The notes: generated by a model from the letters alone, not told the origin. Shown: positions 24,923-36,195, counted from the first letter of the stretch. The stretch is DNA of 64,000 bases from Ananas comosus (GCF_001540865.1 NC_033630.1:963147-1027146); one strand, 5' to 3'. Numbers and translations: made by a program.

Positions 24923-25212
24923 AAAAAAAACAATTTAAAATCACTAAACTTTCTTCTGGATATTCTGAAGCACATATCATTTTCACTTTTTGGTTCTGTC
25001 ATTTTGTTTTTTGATTTCTCTTTTCGGGTGAAGTAAATATCATGTTCTTCGCTTCCCTCGTTATTTGATTGGTGAGATATTGTTGGTCGTCCTTAATGCA
25101 CACATTTTTTATCTTCTTTTGTTCTTTATTTTCTTATCCTTTTCCTTTTTGTGGTCGGACCTCTCTAGCTAGCCACTTGATATCTTTGTTCCATTTTTCA
25201 CAATCTTGAAAT

Positions 25213-26136
25213 TATTACTCAAAAATCGATTTAAATAGATATAGAAATATATTTTACACTTCCACTTGCATACACGTTGGGAGAGATAAAAATAAAATTT
25301 TAACTCGAAAGAATTATCTAAAAAATTAAATTTTATTAAAACTAGGTCCAAAATAGAATATTTTCTGTGGAAAATAAATAGGAGGTCTTAGCTCTGCCCA
25401 AAAAATAAAATAAAATAAAATAAAATAAAATAAAATCAAAGCAAGTTGGTTGAAGGGAGTAAAACAATGCCCATCTAAGTAGTATATATTAATATAGTAC
25501 TTTAAAATAAAGTAATATGGTAAGAGAACATATTAATACCAAAGTGAAAAAATGTCACACAAATTTTGAAGTGTCCAAACAAGCCCTTATGATTATGAGC
25601 TATCCGTAGGTGTAAATCTTATACGGAATTTATCTAAAAGTCTCTTTTCTCACAGTAATCTTTTCACACTTTTATTTTCTGATAGAAAAATGTGAAAGAA
25701 TTGTCTCAATATTTAGATTAAATTAGATATAAAATTTACTTCTAGTGACTGTGTGACATGCGCTGGGTAACCTTTTTTTCGATTATTTACGGCTTTGTCC
25801 TTTATGGTGGAAATTAAATAGGGTGCACACATTTACAGCGGCAAATTTAATAACTAATTAATGAGTAACACGCTCATCTTTCAAAATTTCGAATTAACGT
25901 CCGCAAGACGTTGCTCACGTTTCTTTCATGTCCTTTTCCTCAACCCTTTCAGCTGACTGGGAACTGCATGCATGCCCTTGCTGGGGAATGCCACCCGTGA
26001 TTCGATCGATCGCCTACAAACGTGTGGTTGATAGAAATAATTAAAACCCCTGTTGTACTATACATATGTATGCGTCCCAAAATTAAGAGCTTAGGGAAAC
26101 TTCGTTCCAAAGTGGTTATATATTTAGCTAACTAAA
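25213..26136. other. Gene-less stretch, includes (AAAAT)n
   Basis: An (AAAAT)n microsatellite lies at about 25399-25435. The last ~100 bp are the presumed promoter of the small secreted protein gene; TATACATATG at about 26060 is a possible TATA region. Confidence 0.4.
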
Positions 26137-26521
26137 ATGCTGAGGAAGGCTTTCCTAGCTCTCTCTGTGCTCTTCCTCATGTTGTCTGGCTGCAGCGGCT
26201 CCGCCTTCGTGTCTTCCACTTCTGCTCCCGTTCCCGTTCCCGCTTCCGCTCCCGCTCAAAATGGTATGAATGATCCGCCAGCAGCAGAAACCTCTTTTGT
26301 TAATACCCTCTGCTTGTCTCTATGCATGCATGCTAGCTAGCTCTCCCTGGTTCGGTACGCTTGATGCAGATACGGATTGCAGCATGAAGTTCACGTATGT
26401 AAAGGGCCAACCGCATACGGTGGGCTCCTATCCTGATGGCCATTCCTTTGGGAACCTGCCTGGTCCATCCCCGGTTCGACAAAGTCAAATAACACCCTAC
26501 CGCGTCCTACAGCCAGAGTAA
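26137..26521 (+). CDS. Candidate small secreted protein, two exons, 92 aa
   Basis: Exon 1 (26137-26263) encodes a strong signal peptide (MLRKAFLALSVLFLMLSGCSG) followed by a Pro/Ala/Ser stretch (APVPVPASAPA). A 106-bp intron (GTATGA donor, GATGCAG acceptor) joins it in frame, through a split Asp codon, to exon 2 (26370-26521), which encodes a short hydrophilic C-terminus (TDCSMKFTYVKG...GNLPGPSP...VLQPE). Only two Cys lie outside the signal peptide region or at its edge, so it is not a Cys-rich antimicrobial type. The layout of signal peptide, variable region and short conserved-looking end is that of a peptide-hormone precursor or small apoplastic protein. GPSP recalls PIP/CEP-like peptides, but the rest does not fit and I assign no family. 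An unspliced reading gives 67 aa. Confidence 0.4.
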
Positions 26522-27448
26522 GGAACTTTTCAATACATACAGTTCTCGTCTTGATCATCCCTCCAGCCCGTGGTTGACTGTTGAGCTGCATGCATGCTGC
26601 TTAACTCACGAGTTTAGGGCTTTAATTACCTGCCCGCATGCTTAATTTGGTTGAGGAGCCAAATTAAGAACGCTAACAATATTATATATAAAGGGATCTC
26701 CTTCCTTAGCCTTATGGGATTAGGGTATGCACTGCAGTATGTATGCTGGTTATTAATCATCAAGCTAGCTAGGCTGAGCTCCTATTACTGGACTCCGACC
26801 GACTGCCAACATCCACGGATAGTCTGATTTGTGGTGAGAACCGTGCCACGCTGAACTCGCTTGGGCCCACATGTGGCCCTCACGCCTTAGGTTCTTGTCG
26901 CTTGGCATACAAATTAACCCTAAACTTCTTACATCGAGTGTCGACCGTGCGATGCTGAGTTCCCCGGAACTCGCAGCTCAGATGGAGTGGCTGGATGCTT
27001 GCCTAACTCCGATACTTTTCATCCAGCTTAATTGCCATCCATCCCACTTCTGTATTAAATTTTTTTTTTTTTAAAAAAAAAAAATCTTGAAAAGCTTTCA
27101 AGTCTCACATGTTTTAATATTGACGGGTGTTTATAGTTTTAACCAAAAAAAATATACTTCAATCTCAAAATACATGACCAGCTAGCTGTATGTTTTTCTT
27201 TCTTTATTTTTTTTGTACTTTTATTTTTTAATTAACTGTTAGTGTTTTTACAGCCGACCGGCCATTTCAGTCGGCAGAGGTAGTCCTTATCAGGGGCACT
27301 ATTGAGGCGATGTAAGAGTGCCATATCTTTCTCTGTGCTTCAAAAGAGGTGGAAGGCTTATTAGTACACTCCGCACTGTTTCGAATATAAATTATAATTT
27401 TTAGGTATTATGCACGTTTGGACATTTCCTTTACGGGAAAGGTATTTA
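26522..27448. other. Gene-less stretch 3' of the small-protein candidate
   Basis: Probably 3' UTR at first. No other coding signal. A T-run/A-run junction lies at about 27060-27085. Confidence 0.35.
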
Positions 27449-27457
27449 AATAGTTAA

Positions 27458-27984
27458 GGAAAAACTTCAAAAACCCTCCCTGTGGTTTCATACTTTTTCA
27501 TTTTAGTATCCTGTGGTTTAAAATTTATCAAGTTAGTACCCTGTGGTTTCTCACTTTATCACTTTAGTACCCTGTGGTTTAAANAAATGTATCAAGTTAG
27601 TACCCTGTGGTTTCTCACTTTATCACTTTAGTACCCTGTGGTTTAAAGTGTATCAAGTTAGTACCCTGTGGTTTTGCACTTTATCACTTTAGTACCCTGT
27701 GGTTTAAAGTGTATCAAGTTAGTACCCTGTGGTTTTGCACTTTATCACTTTAGTACCCTGTGATTTAAAAAACCACAGGGTACTAACTTGATACAAATTA
27801 AAACCACAGGGTACTAAAGTGATAAAGTACAAAACCACAGGGTACTAACTTGATACACTTTAAACCACAGGGTACTAAAGTGATAAAGTGAGAAACCACA
27901 GGGCACTAACTTGATACATTTTAAACCACAGGGTACTAAAGTGAAAAAAATTGAAACCGCAAAGGAGGTTTTTGAAGTTTTCCC
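27458..27984. mobile_element. Foldback-type element with internal CCCTGTGGTTT tandem repeats, 9-bp TSD
   Basis: Flanked by AATAGTTAA (27449-27457 and 27985-27993). Ends GGAAAAACTTC/GAAGTTTTCCC. The left half is a tandem series of about 30-bp units ending AGTACCCTGTGGTTT, alternating TATCAAGTT and TATCACTTT spacers. The right half is the same series inverted, so almost the whole element can fold on itself. One ambiguous base (N) lies at about 27584. Confidence 0.75.
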
Positions 27985-28127
27985 AATAGTTAAAGACAGG
28001 TGCGGATCTTACTAGTTTTATTATTATCTGCATTAAAAAATGTATTCAGTGAAAGAAAAAATAAAAATTTGAAGCCAGATATTGTTTTCACACTAATTTA
28101 ATTAGCTACAGAGTGTTCCTTTGTTTT

Positions 28128-28487
28128 TTGGTAAACTTCAAATACCACCCATGTGATTTCATATTTTCTCACTTTGGTACCCTGTAGTTTAAAATATATC
28201 ACGTTAGTATTCTATGGTTTTATTTTTATTTTTTCGTCAGCTTCTCCATTAATATTTCGTTAAATTATTATATACAAAAAACTTCAGATGGCCCACTTAG
28301 GTTTATCGAATATTTACTTTAGTACCCTTTAACTTTAACTTTGTCACTGATTTAACAAAAAAAATTAACAAAATCGATAATAAAAAAATAAAAATAAAAT
28401 CGCAGGGCATTAAATTGATACACTTTAAATTATAAAATACTAAAGTGAGAAAGTATGAAACTACAGGAGTGATATTTAAAGTTTTTT
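28128..28487. mobile_element. Diverged relative of the CCCTGTGGTTT foldback element, 9-bp TSD
   Basis: Flanked by CTTTGTTTT (28119-28127 and 28488-28496). The ends carry AAACTTCAAATACCACC and its inverted counterpart, with one GGTACCCTGTAGTTT unit on each side. The centre is unrelated AT-rich sequence. Confidence 0.65.
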
Positions 28488-28560
28488 CTTTGTTTTTCTC
28501 TCTGGCAGCATTCTTTTTTAAAATTTCAAGGGTGCTATTTGTGATTTGGAGCTTTGCTTA

Positions 28561-28901
28561 CAAGATTTTAAGTGCCCAGCGACACGGGCCATATCCATCG
28601 TGCCGTATCGTGCCAACAAGATACCTACACAATATAGACCACGTGCCGATGGCATAGCTCAAAATCCTCTATTCTTTAAATTAATAAGTAATTTTCTCAA
28701 TAAAGTTCAAAAGCTGTGATAAAAAGACATAATAAATAGTTAGAATATTTTGTTGCTAAAGAAAATAAATATTTCATACTATTATATGTCGGCACACAAT
28801 TTTTTTTGACCGGCACACATCGGCACGGCTCGGCATGCACCGTGCCGTACTGTGCCGGCAAATTTCCGGCACAACTCCATGCCACGGCACTTAAATCCTT
28901 G
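28561..28901. mobile_element. hAT-like MITE, 341 bp, 8-bp TSD
   Basis: Inverted ends CAAGATTTTAAGTGCC and (minus strand) CAAGGATTTAAGTGCC. Flanked by TTTGCTTA (28553-28560) and TTTGTTTA (28902-28909), 8 bp with one mismatch, as expected for hAT elements. Subterminal repeats of CGTGCCG/CGGCACG occur on both sides. Confidence 0.6.
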
Positions 28902-28991
28902 TTTGTTTATATATAGTGCTGGGCACCACACCTTGTTGTTCTGCATTACTTAAAATTTTCTAAAAATATATTTCCTGAATATATATATATA

Positions 28992-29531
28992 GTTGAGCTA
29001 GAATGCTATCGATAGCAAATGGGCTCTGTTGCCATCCATTTATTTTCGATGATAGAGCCTTCAAATCGACGATCGGCACCGTTGAACATAATTTATACCA
29101 CTTGAAGTGTTTAGAAATCAAATTTCAAATCTTTTTGACATCATTTGACTAATGATCAAAGAGTTTCAAAATCTGTAATTTTAATGGTCGATATGATGTG
29201 TTTTCTCGTTAAACGGTGTAAAGCTATCCAAATCAATTGAATTTTGGTTAGAAAATTCTTTAAACTATTTAGAATAAGATCTATACTCTCGATCTTGATT
29301 ACAAAATTTCTATCATCACTTTTTAGAGGATATTTATTTTCAGTCGTTCATTTTTACGCCCACTTGATGGATAAGAGAACAATATCGGAAAAGCATGAAA
29401 TTTGATTTCTAGATACTTCAAATGATATAAATCATATTCAATGGTGCCGATCGTCGATTTGGAGGCTCCATCATCGAAAACAAATTGGTGGCAATGGAGT
29501 CCGTTTGCTACCGATAGTATTCTAACTCAAC
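28992..29531. mobile_element. Long-TIR MITE in a TA microsatellite, 540 bp
   Basis: Ends GTTGAGCTAGAATGC and (minus strand) GTTGAGTTAGAATAC, flanked directly by (TA)n on both sides. It shares the core TTTTCGATGATAGAGCCT...TCGACGATCGGCACCGTT with the element at 11489-12032, but its tip hairpin is different. Confidence 0.7.
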
Positions 29532-29550
29532 TATATATATATATATATAG

Positions 29551-29775
29551 AGTCCGGCTACTATGCTATTAATAGTACGAAACACTTGGTGCTATCAAGT
29601 TTTTCGCCGTTAGATTTGCCCTTTTGATCATTTTCATCCGTTAGATTATACTATTCAACCAACCACCCATTCAACCCTATGGGGCCCACATCATCCTAAC
29701 CGCACATCTCTTAATCCAATAGTCAAAAACTTGGTAGCACCAATGACTTGGTCCTATTAATAGCATAGTAGCCTA

Positions 29776-29777
<2 letters not shown>
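29551..29777. mobile_element. Short TIR element in (TA)n/(CT)n, 227 bp
   Basis: Left end GTCCGGCTACTATGCTATTA, right end (minus strand) AACTAGGCTACTATGCTATT. (TA)n lies left and (CT)n plus (TA)n right. Tip hairpin around TTGGTGCTATCAAG. Confidence 0.65.

Positions 29778-29843
<66 letters not shown>
29778..29843. repeat. (CT)n followed by (TA)n
   Basis: Compound microsatellite between two TIR elements. Confidence 0.85.
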
Positions 29844-30068
29844 GTCCGGCTGGGATACTATCGATAGCACGAAGCATTTGGTGCTATCAAGTTTTCTACC
29901 GTTAGATTTACTTCTTTTATCATTTTCATCCGTTCGATTATACTATTCAACCAACCACTCACTCAATCCTAGGGGACCCGCATCATTCTAACCGCACATT
30001 TTTTAATCAAAGGGCAGAAAATTTAATAGCACCAAGTTATTGGTGCTATTAATAGTATTCCAGCCTAG

Positions 30069-30069
<1 letters not shown>
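29844..30069. mobile_element. Sister copy of the 29551 TIR element
   Basis: Left end GTCCGGCTGGGATACTATC, right end (minus strand) AACTAGGCTGGAATACTATT. Interior closely similar to 29551-29777. Flanked by (TA)n on both sides. Confidence 0.65.

Positions 30070-30153
<84 letters not shown>
30070..30153. repeat. (TA)n followed by (GA)n
   Basis: Compound microsatellite, about 34 bp of TA then about 50 bp of GA. Confidence 0.85.
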
Positions 30154-30157
<4 letters not shown>

Positions 30158-30900
30158 ACAAGCTTCATTTATTAGGGTACGTAATGAACTCGACTAAAAA
30201 ACTGAGGCAGCAAAGGACTGGTAAAAACCAGGTGAAAACAAACAAGAAAATAAGAGAGGAGAAAGAGGTTAAAAAGGATAAAAATAGGCAAAAATTTTAA
30301 AAAGGAAAGGAATTAACTAGCGACAAACAATTTTCAGCCCAAGGAAGCATGGTTCTACTCATTTTCCACTGTAACTAGTGTAGGCGTTCTTATTATCCCA
30401 CCTAATGATGACGTTAATCCTGTTCATGTATTCAACTTAATTTGACTTCTCAATTGCTCCTCACAAAGCCGCAACCTCTTCTCGTGCCTTCCCGTCGTCG
30501 TTGTCGCACAAACGCATCCTTCATCTCATCCCCATTCTCTTCTGAGGAGCTTATTTACAATCTGAGCATCCTTCTTCTTAGGAGTTAGGACTAAGCATAC
30601 AAACTTCCTCACTTTCAGTGGTATTTTAAATTTTTTATGTAGCGTATATAGGACCTTATTCCACCGTCAAAAAGGAAGTTATTTATTAGAAATTCAGAAG
30701 CATAACGTTGGTTATTAGTGAGTCACTGCTATCGCTGAAGGAATTTTTTGCTAGAAGCCGCTTCATCTCTTGAATTCGTTTATCCTCTCAGTTCCAATAC
30801 GGCCTCACATTCTTGGAGGATGAAATTCCACCTCCACTACAGCCCCTGATCTTTCATCTATTTAATTTAAAACTTTTGATCTAGATTTTTTTTTTTTTTT
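30154..30900 (-). mobile_element. Probable LINE 3' end, minus strand
   Basis: On the minus strand the piece ends AATAAATGAAGCTTGTTATT, then TCTCTCTC, which resembles the tail of the LINE at 52728. A non-coding, UTR-like region with several short direct repeats precedes it. I could not recover a reverse-transcriptase frame, so the left boundary is a guess. Confidence 0.35.
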
Positions 30901-31137
30901 TTTTTTGCCAAATAATACCGACTTCAATTTTGAAATTGGGTGAGTTACCTTTGAGCGCCGTTGGAACCGGTTGTTGTGTTTAGACTTCGGTCAGATCAGC
31001 CCGGCAGTCGACCGCAGTTGAGGGCTAGTCGACTGAACTAGCTGAACCGGCAGCTTCTGCCTACCCCATCCCACTCCTTACCTCACCCCACCCTTTTCCC
31101 GTCTCGTCTGAGGAATGTATGCGATATAGGTACCCTT

Positions 31138-31175
<38 letters not shown>

Positions 31176-32085
31176 AGCTATACCTACCCTTCTTTCATTC
31201 CCTCTCTTTCTTTTTTTTTCTCCTCATCCCCCCAGCCATCTTCTCCTCCCACCCCCTATACTACTCTCGCTATTGAGTAGCTCTACTCACTCATCTTGAG
31301 CTTCTGTGAAACTTGAAAATAGCAATTGCAGCTGCGTAGATCAAAACTGCAGTTTTCACCTATTTTTCGGCCCTAAAACTTGAAACCCATCATAACTCAC
31401 TTTGCCTATTACCTCCTCCTCCTCTTTTGATCATTTGGTGGAATTTGGCATCTTTTGGGCTCTGGTTTGATATGTTTTTGTTTTATTTTTGTGGCTCTGG
31501 AAGTGGTATGGGCAACTGATCGCACGCACTTTGGATTGGCTTTGAATTTTGACAGTTAACCAATTCGAATGCAGTGAACTCTATAAGGCGACTAACTGAG
31601 GTCGGACCTTAGGTCGACTGAGAAACAACCAGAAACTGTAGACAACATCTTTTTTGACTTCTACCAACCTTCGATACACTTAACAAATTGTTAGTAGAAT
31701 ATTATCCTACTCAGTTGACAAGTTTGCAAAATCTTTTTGGCCATTTAAAATTGTAATATAGTAAAAACGTACAAAACTATGAATCATTTTGAATCACCTA
31801 TCAAGCCTTTCAAAATTTTGATTTTACTATTGAATCTTATTATTTTCCAAATTTTATACTTATTCCCAAATTTTAAATTTAATACAAGAGACAGATAAAT
31901 TATGAATCTCCCAAATTTTAAAATATTTAAATAAATTTAATTTATTCAAGTACTTGTGATTTTTATACAATTAATTTGGTATAAAATAACATATAATATT
32001 AATATTTATAAAAAGGGCACTATGAATGAAAAAGTAGCATACAACCTTTCTCTCTAAAAAAGAAAAAACACTATGATAAATTGTA
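30901..32085. other. Gene-less stretch with (CT)n
   Basis: (CT)n at about 31143-31174. Pyrimidine-rich leader-like sequence up to about 31260 could be the 5' UTR of a lost or unrecognised gene; no coding frame follows it. Confidence 0.35.
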
Positions 32086-32344
32086 TAGTTGGATAATTTC
32101 TTTGTTGAACCCAACTGTAGCTTAGTTTATAATCTAAATGAATGAAAAGATAGAATGCTATTTTTCTCTCTCAAAAAAAAAAAAAAATATTAGGATAATT
32201 TTATAGTTGGATAATTTCTTTGTTGAACCCAACTGTAGCTTAGTTTATAATCTAAATGAATGAAAAGATAGAATGCTATTTTTCTCTCTCAAAAAAAAAA
32301 AAAAATATTAGGATAATTTTATAGTTGGATAATTTCTTTGTTGA
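32040..32344 (+). repeat. 118-bp tandem repeat built on the SINE/LINE tail
   Basis: TAGTTGGATAATTTCTTTG recurs at 32086, 32204 and 32322, exactly 118 bp apart. Each full unit ends GAATGAAAAGATAGAATGCT, a pyrimidine stretch CTCTCTC and A(13-15), the tail form seen at the 3' end of SINEs here. A related tail lies just upstream at 32020-32070. Confidence 0.75.
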
Positions 32345-33297
32345 ACCCAATGTAGAGATAATATATTTTCATATATTCTAAGATATGTACCAAATAAAAT
32401 ATTCCCATCAGACAGGAATTCTAACATAAAAATAGACTTCATGAGAAATAAATTTTCAATAAAAAATTTAAATCTCATGAACGCCCTTAAAAGGAAAAAG
32501 AAAAAAAACTATTTTTTTTATATTTTCCTCTTACCGATGTTGGTCAGGTAAAAAGTACTGGTAAGAACCTTGTTTTATCAGCTTGACAGCTAGATCATAT
32601 AAATCTTGAAAATAATCGCTGGTATAAGTAACCTGATAAGATGAAATTATTCAGGTAGCTAGTGAAAATACGCACCAACGAAAGTACAAATCTCAACTAC
32701 TACAGAACCTTATATATGGCTGCCAATCCATCCATTGGATGATTTCATTCATACGCTCAATTTATTCTATCTTTTCATCTTCAGAGTTGGTATCATCTAA
32801 CCTAACAGCAAAAATGCATCAAAAGTAGCAGCACAAAACCATATCCCCCATTCCCCCTTGTGAGGGTCAAATGAAGGATAAGAATACCAGAAAATGTACA
32901 AGCCAAAATCTTTGTTACTATACCCAGTAGAGAACAGCTCCAAATAGATTTCACAATGATGCACTAATGTGGTTCAAATTTTTGTAACTGGGGGTTCAAT
33001 TTGAAGGATCAATTATTGTTGCGGGCATACTCAGCCCCAGCAATTATAATTTATACTTGTTTTACATGTGACTCTTATTACATTTAATGAAACGTATAGA
33101 AAATACGCTATACATTCCTTTCAAAAATAAAAAAAAAAAGATTTCTCTCTTTTATAAAGAGATAGGAAAGTCCCCAGTTAAAAACATTACTTGGGAAAAT
33201 GTCAAAGCAAAGTTATGTAAATTTTATTTGCGCCTAGTTCTTATTCAGATGCATCATTCTACTTATAATGGGCATAAATAGAACCATAGTCATAAGG
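32345..33297. other. Gene-less stretch 3' of the GlnRS pseudogene
   Basis: I looked for the catalytic-domain motif FPPEPNGYLHIGHAK of glutaminyl-tRNA synthetase on the minus strand and did not find it. AT-rich, no other gene seen. Confidence 0.5.
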
Positions 33298-36195
33298 TCA
33301 TGCGCATACCAAATTAGCCGGCCCTAAACTGTCGAGATGCCTGCCTAGCATTTCCTTTGTATTGTGGGCCCTCCATATTATTCCATCACTGAAAATTATA
33401 TCTGTGTGAACCTCAGAAATTGACAAAAGAAGATTAAACTACTTGAGCTGATTATAACATGAGAACAGACTTCCCAATACTGGAAGTCCAGAATGGATCG
33501 GCAATAATTGAAGTTGCTTGATAGTAATAAAGACCTTGAAATGTCCTTAATTTTCAATTGAATATATTATTGAGTTGTACAAACCTTGATAGATGGTAAT
33601 TTAAGCTCTCTTTAAAACTGAGCAGCAGAAAAATGTAAACGGAAAGGGAGCTTAAATTACTATTTGAATAGACAAAAAGTGCTATAACCTGCACAAGAAG
33701 CTTAAGTGATGTTAGAAGCACCTTGGAGTTTTCCTCAGGCTGCAGAAATATAGAAAATGGATTCATTTCCTCCTCAGAGAGCAGTGCAGAGGTAGCTCTC
33801 TTCTGGTCCTAAAAGTAGATATATTCACAAATAGTGACTATAAGATTAAACAAACTAATCCTTTTTAGAAGGATTTTCCGTAACGTACTTCAACTTTTAC
33901 ATGTTTTTCCTTCTTTTTGGGAGGCTTTTTTCATCAGCGTCTGTTCTTTAAGCCAATATTCTAGAAAGCTCCTTATCCATTACTTCCCGTCACAAGAGAG
34001 ACAAGCGTATAATATGAAATACATCACGTTGAACAAGGTGATTCTAGCCCTGTACACAATCACTCTGCACCTTGACAAGTTTAGCATCACCGCAAGGATG
34101 ACGTATTCTAACCTGTCCACATAAGCTGCCAACTGACCAAATAAACAAGAAATAAGTTTACTTTTAAAATTTTCAAACTACACCTTATCCTAAAATGGCT
34201 TTACAAAAAGGGCCTTGGGCGTGACACTAAGATGTTCACTTTTCTTTGTGAAGACTCAAGAAGTTTACTTTTAAAATTTCTCTGCACACACAGTTTAAAA
34301 GAATAGAAAGGCGGAATTTATTTTTTTCAGTTAAAATGTGATAATGGAATCCCAAATTCATATATTGCCCAAATCTAGTAATAGAATAAATCTAGATATA
34401 GCAGGTTTTGCACAGCAAAGCTCCTAACATATACATAAAAATTAATTGACTTGTTCAACAAAATAAAAAACATTTTGGCAACAAGAAAATATCTATCATC
34501 AGGAAGTGAAAAAGGAGAGAAAATTAACCATTTATACGGTAACGCAACTCCAAAATGGCATGCATATTTTCTTCGAGGACCAAAGAAACAGCTGATTGAA
34601 TTTCTTCAAGGGAAACATGTACTCCAAGTACACAGCAAAAACAGCATGCTATTGCTAAATGAAATAACACAAACATATTTAAAATGTTAGCATCAATAAA
34701 AGGCCTAAAACCAAAAGGACGGATCTCATAGGAATCACCTCAGGCATGGTCTTAGCACCCCTGATCATGTGCATGGTTGGAATCATCTGAACCATGCGCA
34801 TTACAAACCTGACATGTTAAATATCAGTTACAGGGAATCTAAGCCATGCCTTCATGAAACCGACAGGTCTTAGAGTTAGAAGAAGTTCAGAATCTTCAGA
34901 TACCATGTTTTTCTTTTTTTTTAGAGATAGGTAGTATGCTACTTGCTTCATTTATTTCTTTAAAAATAAACTTAATTGGAAATATGAATCAACTAGAATT
35001 CAAACTTAGGACCTCGGATACCAACCACTAAGCCCTTTGCCACTTGCTCTAGAGACGGTCGGTAGTTCAGATACCATGTTATTTAACACTTTTATAGGAA
35101 ACGAACTCAAAGAAGTTTTAACTTTCAACAGTTCTCTTGCAAAATCAATCGGTTATGCACTACTCTGTGTTCAGGCTAAAAGTCGCACAGGGTGATGATC
35201 CTTCTTCGACAATTTAATCACCCAACTATACCGTGTATCATTAGCATATCATTAGCATACAAGTAAAACAGTTATAAGAAATAACTAATGAGCGTACGCA
35301 CACCACAAGCTTCTTCAAATTTATCCAACTCGAAAGATTCCAAGCCAGCATTAGAAAGAAATGACAGAGCAGCATCTAACTGTGTTGAATTCTTGATCTG
35401 CGAAACAAGAGCAAAAATGAGAAACAGGGGTTTCTTCAGAGCATCCATGAAAGAAGTCAAACTAAAGGCATATTAGATCTGCAGCCTCTAACTAACTGTT
35501 CCAGGACTTTCCATTACCAAAGCTGCTGCAAATCAATACACAATAACTAATGCTCGATTAACTAATGTACCTAAATGTTCGAAATTACCTTTGATGAGAC
35601 AATATATCTGATTAGAAAAGGACGAGGGCCGAGCGCATTCGTCGGGCACTTTGTCGCAACCTAATAATACATCAGAAAGAGAAGTGAATTTTACAAGACC
35701 CGTTAAAATTCAACTCATCTTATCGATAGTTCACTCGCGAAATAATCTGGAATACCATGTAGAGAAGATTACCGATTGATTTGCTGCATCCACTAACACC
35801 AGCCTGATGGAGATACGACAAGCCGTTAACACTCATCATCACAATTTACAGTGCAGAAAGAAAAAAAGAAAAGGAAAATCTGATAATCTGACAGCAACAA
35901 CCCGAACGAAATTTCGTATTCAGACCATTAATTTTTGTACTAGAATGCGTGAGAAATACTAATTGAGCTCCATGAATCGAATGGAGAACCACGCCGTGGA
36001 GTATACCGAATCTAAAGCACAGGATTCTAGGATCTGACAGTAAACACACACCTCGTTGATGATGGCGATGAGGTTGGAGGTGAGCTCGTGGTTGACGAGG
36101 GCGTTCTCCGCCGTGCGCTTATCCAACCCTATCGACAGCAACACCTCCAGCGGCGGAGTGGCCCAGTCGCCGCCGCCGCCCTCCGCCATCGCCAT
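33298..36195 (-). pseudogene. Truncated cytosolic glutaminyl-tRNA synthetase (N-terminal domain exons only)
   Basis: Exons on the minus strand: 36052-36195, 35756-35803, 35589-35660, 35298-35397, 34529-34621, 34071-34132, a degenerate one at about 33887-33986, 33722-33808 and 33298-33411. Spliced in order they give the N-terminal, tRNA-contacting domain of plant GlnRS: GLDKRTAENALVNHELTSNL, SGCSKSIGNLLY, VATKCPTNAL, QLDAALSFLSNAGLESFELD, KFEEACGV, LEEIQSAV, NVGSLCGQVRIRHPCGDAK, NPFSIFLQPEENSK, VHTDIIFSDGIIWRAHNTKE. The frame then ends in TGA (33298-33300) before the Rossmann-fold catalytic domain. The degenerate exon (corresponding to 'IIDKKLFELLGEKTAAD') has TAA codons at 33948-33950 and 33897-33899. 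Skipping that exon keeps the frame and would give about 239 aa. Without the catalytic core it cannot charge tRNA. A functional copy must exist elsewhere. Confidence 0.82.
34910..35065 (-). mobile_element. SINE in a GlnRS pseudogene intron, 15-bp TSD
   Basis: Flanked by TTCAGATACCATGTT (34895-34909 and 35066-35080). Minus-strand body ACCGACCGTCTCTAGAGC, A and B boxes, then the tail AGTAGCATACTACCTATCTC and poly(A). Confidence 0.8.

Larger units (their letters stand above)
18720..25212. repeat. Tandem array of about 700-bp units, eight copies
   Basis: The anchor TCACTTCTAT (following GAGATGC) recurs at about 18892, 20201, 21020, 21718, 22415, 23114, 23796 and 24501. Uninterrupted spacings are 698, 697, 699, 682 and 705 bp. 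The two longer gaps hold insertions: the LTR at 18944-19588 and the SINE at 20684. Central copies are more alike than the outer ones. Each unit has the blocks ACTTACCAGTTGACGAGACT, CAACACAAAATATGCACATT and GTCAATAGGTGAGATATCGA. Frames read in single units (for example at 20739 and 23557) are not conserved and not genes. Confidence 0.85.

Noticed and set aside
18720..25212. Coding potential in the 700-bp units (frames at 20739 and 23557)
   Set aside because: The frames are not kept between units although the DNA is, so they are chance frames.
18720..25212. CRISPR-like array
   Set aside because: Unit length of about 700 bp, no short repeats with unique spacers, and a eukaryotic context.
34735..34815. 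Open minus-strand stretch rich in Met (VRFVMRMVQMIPTMHM) between GlnRS exons
   Set aside because: Does not match GlnRS and is interrupted; the exons on either side join in phase without it.
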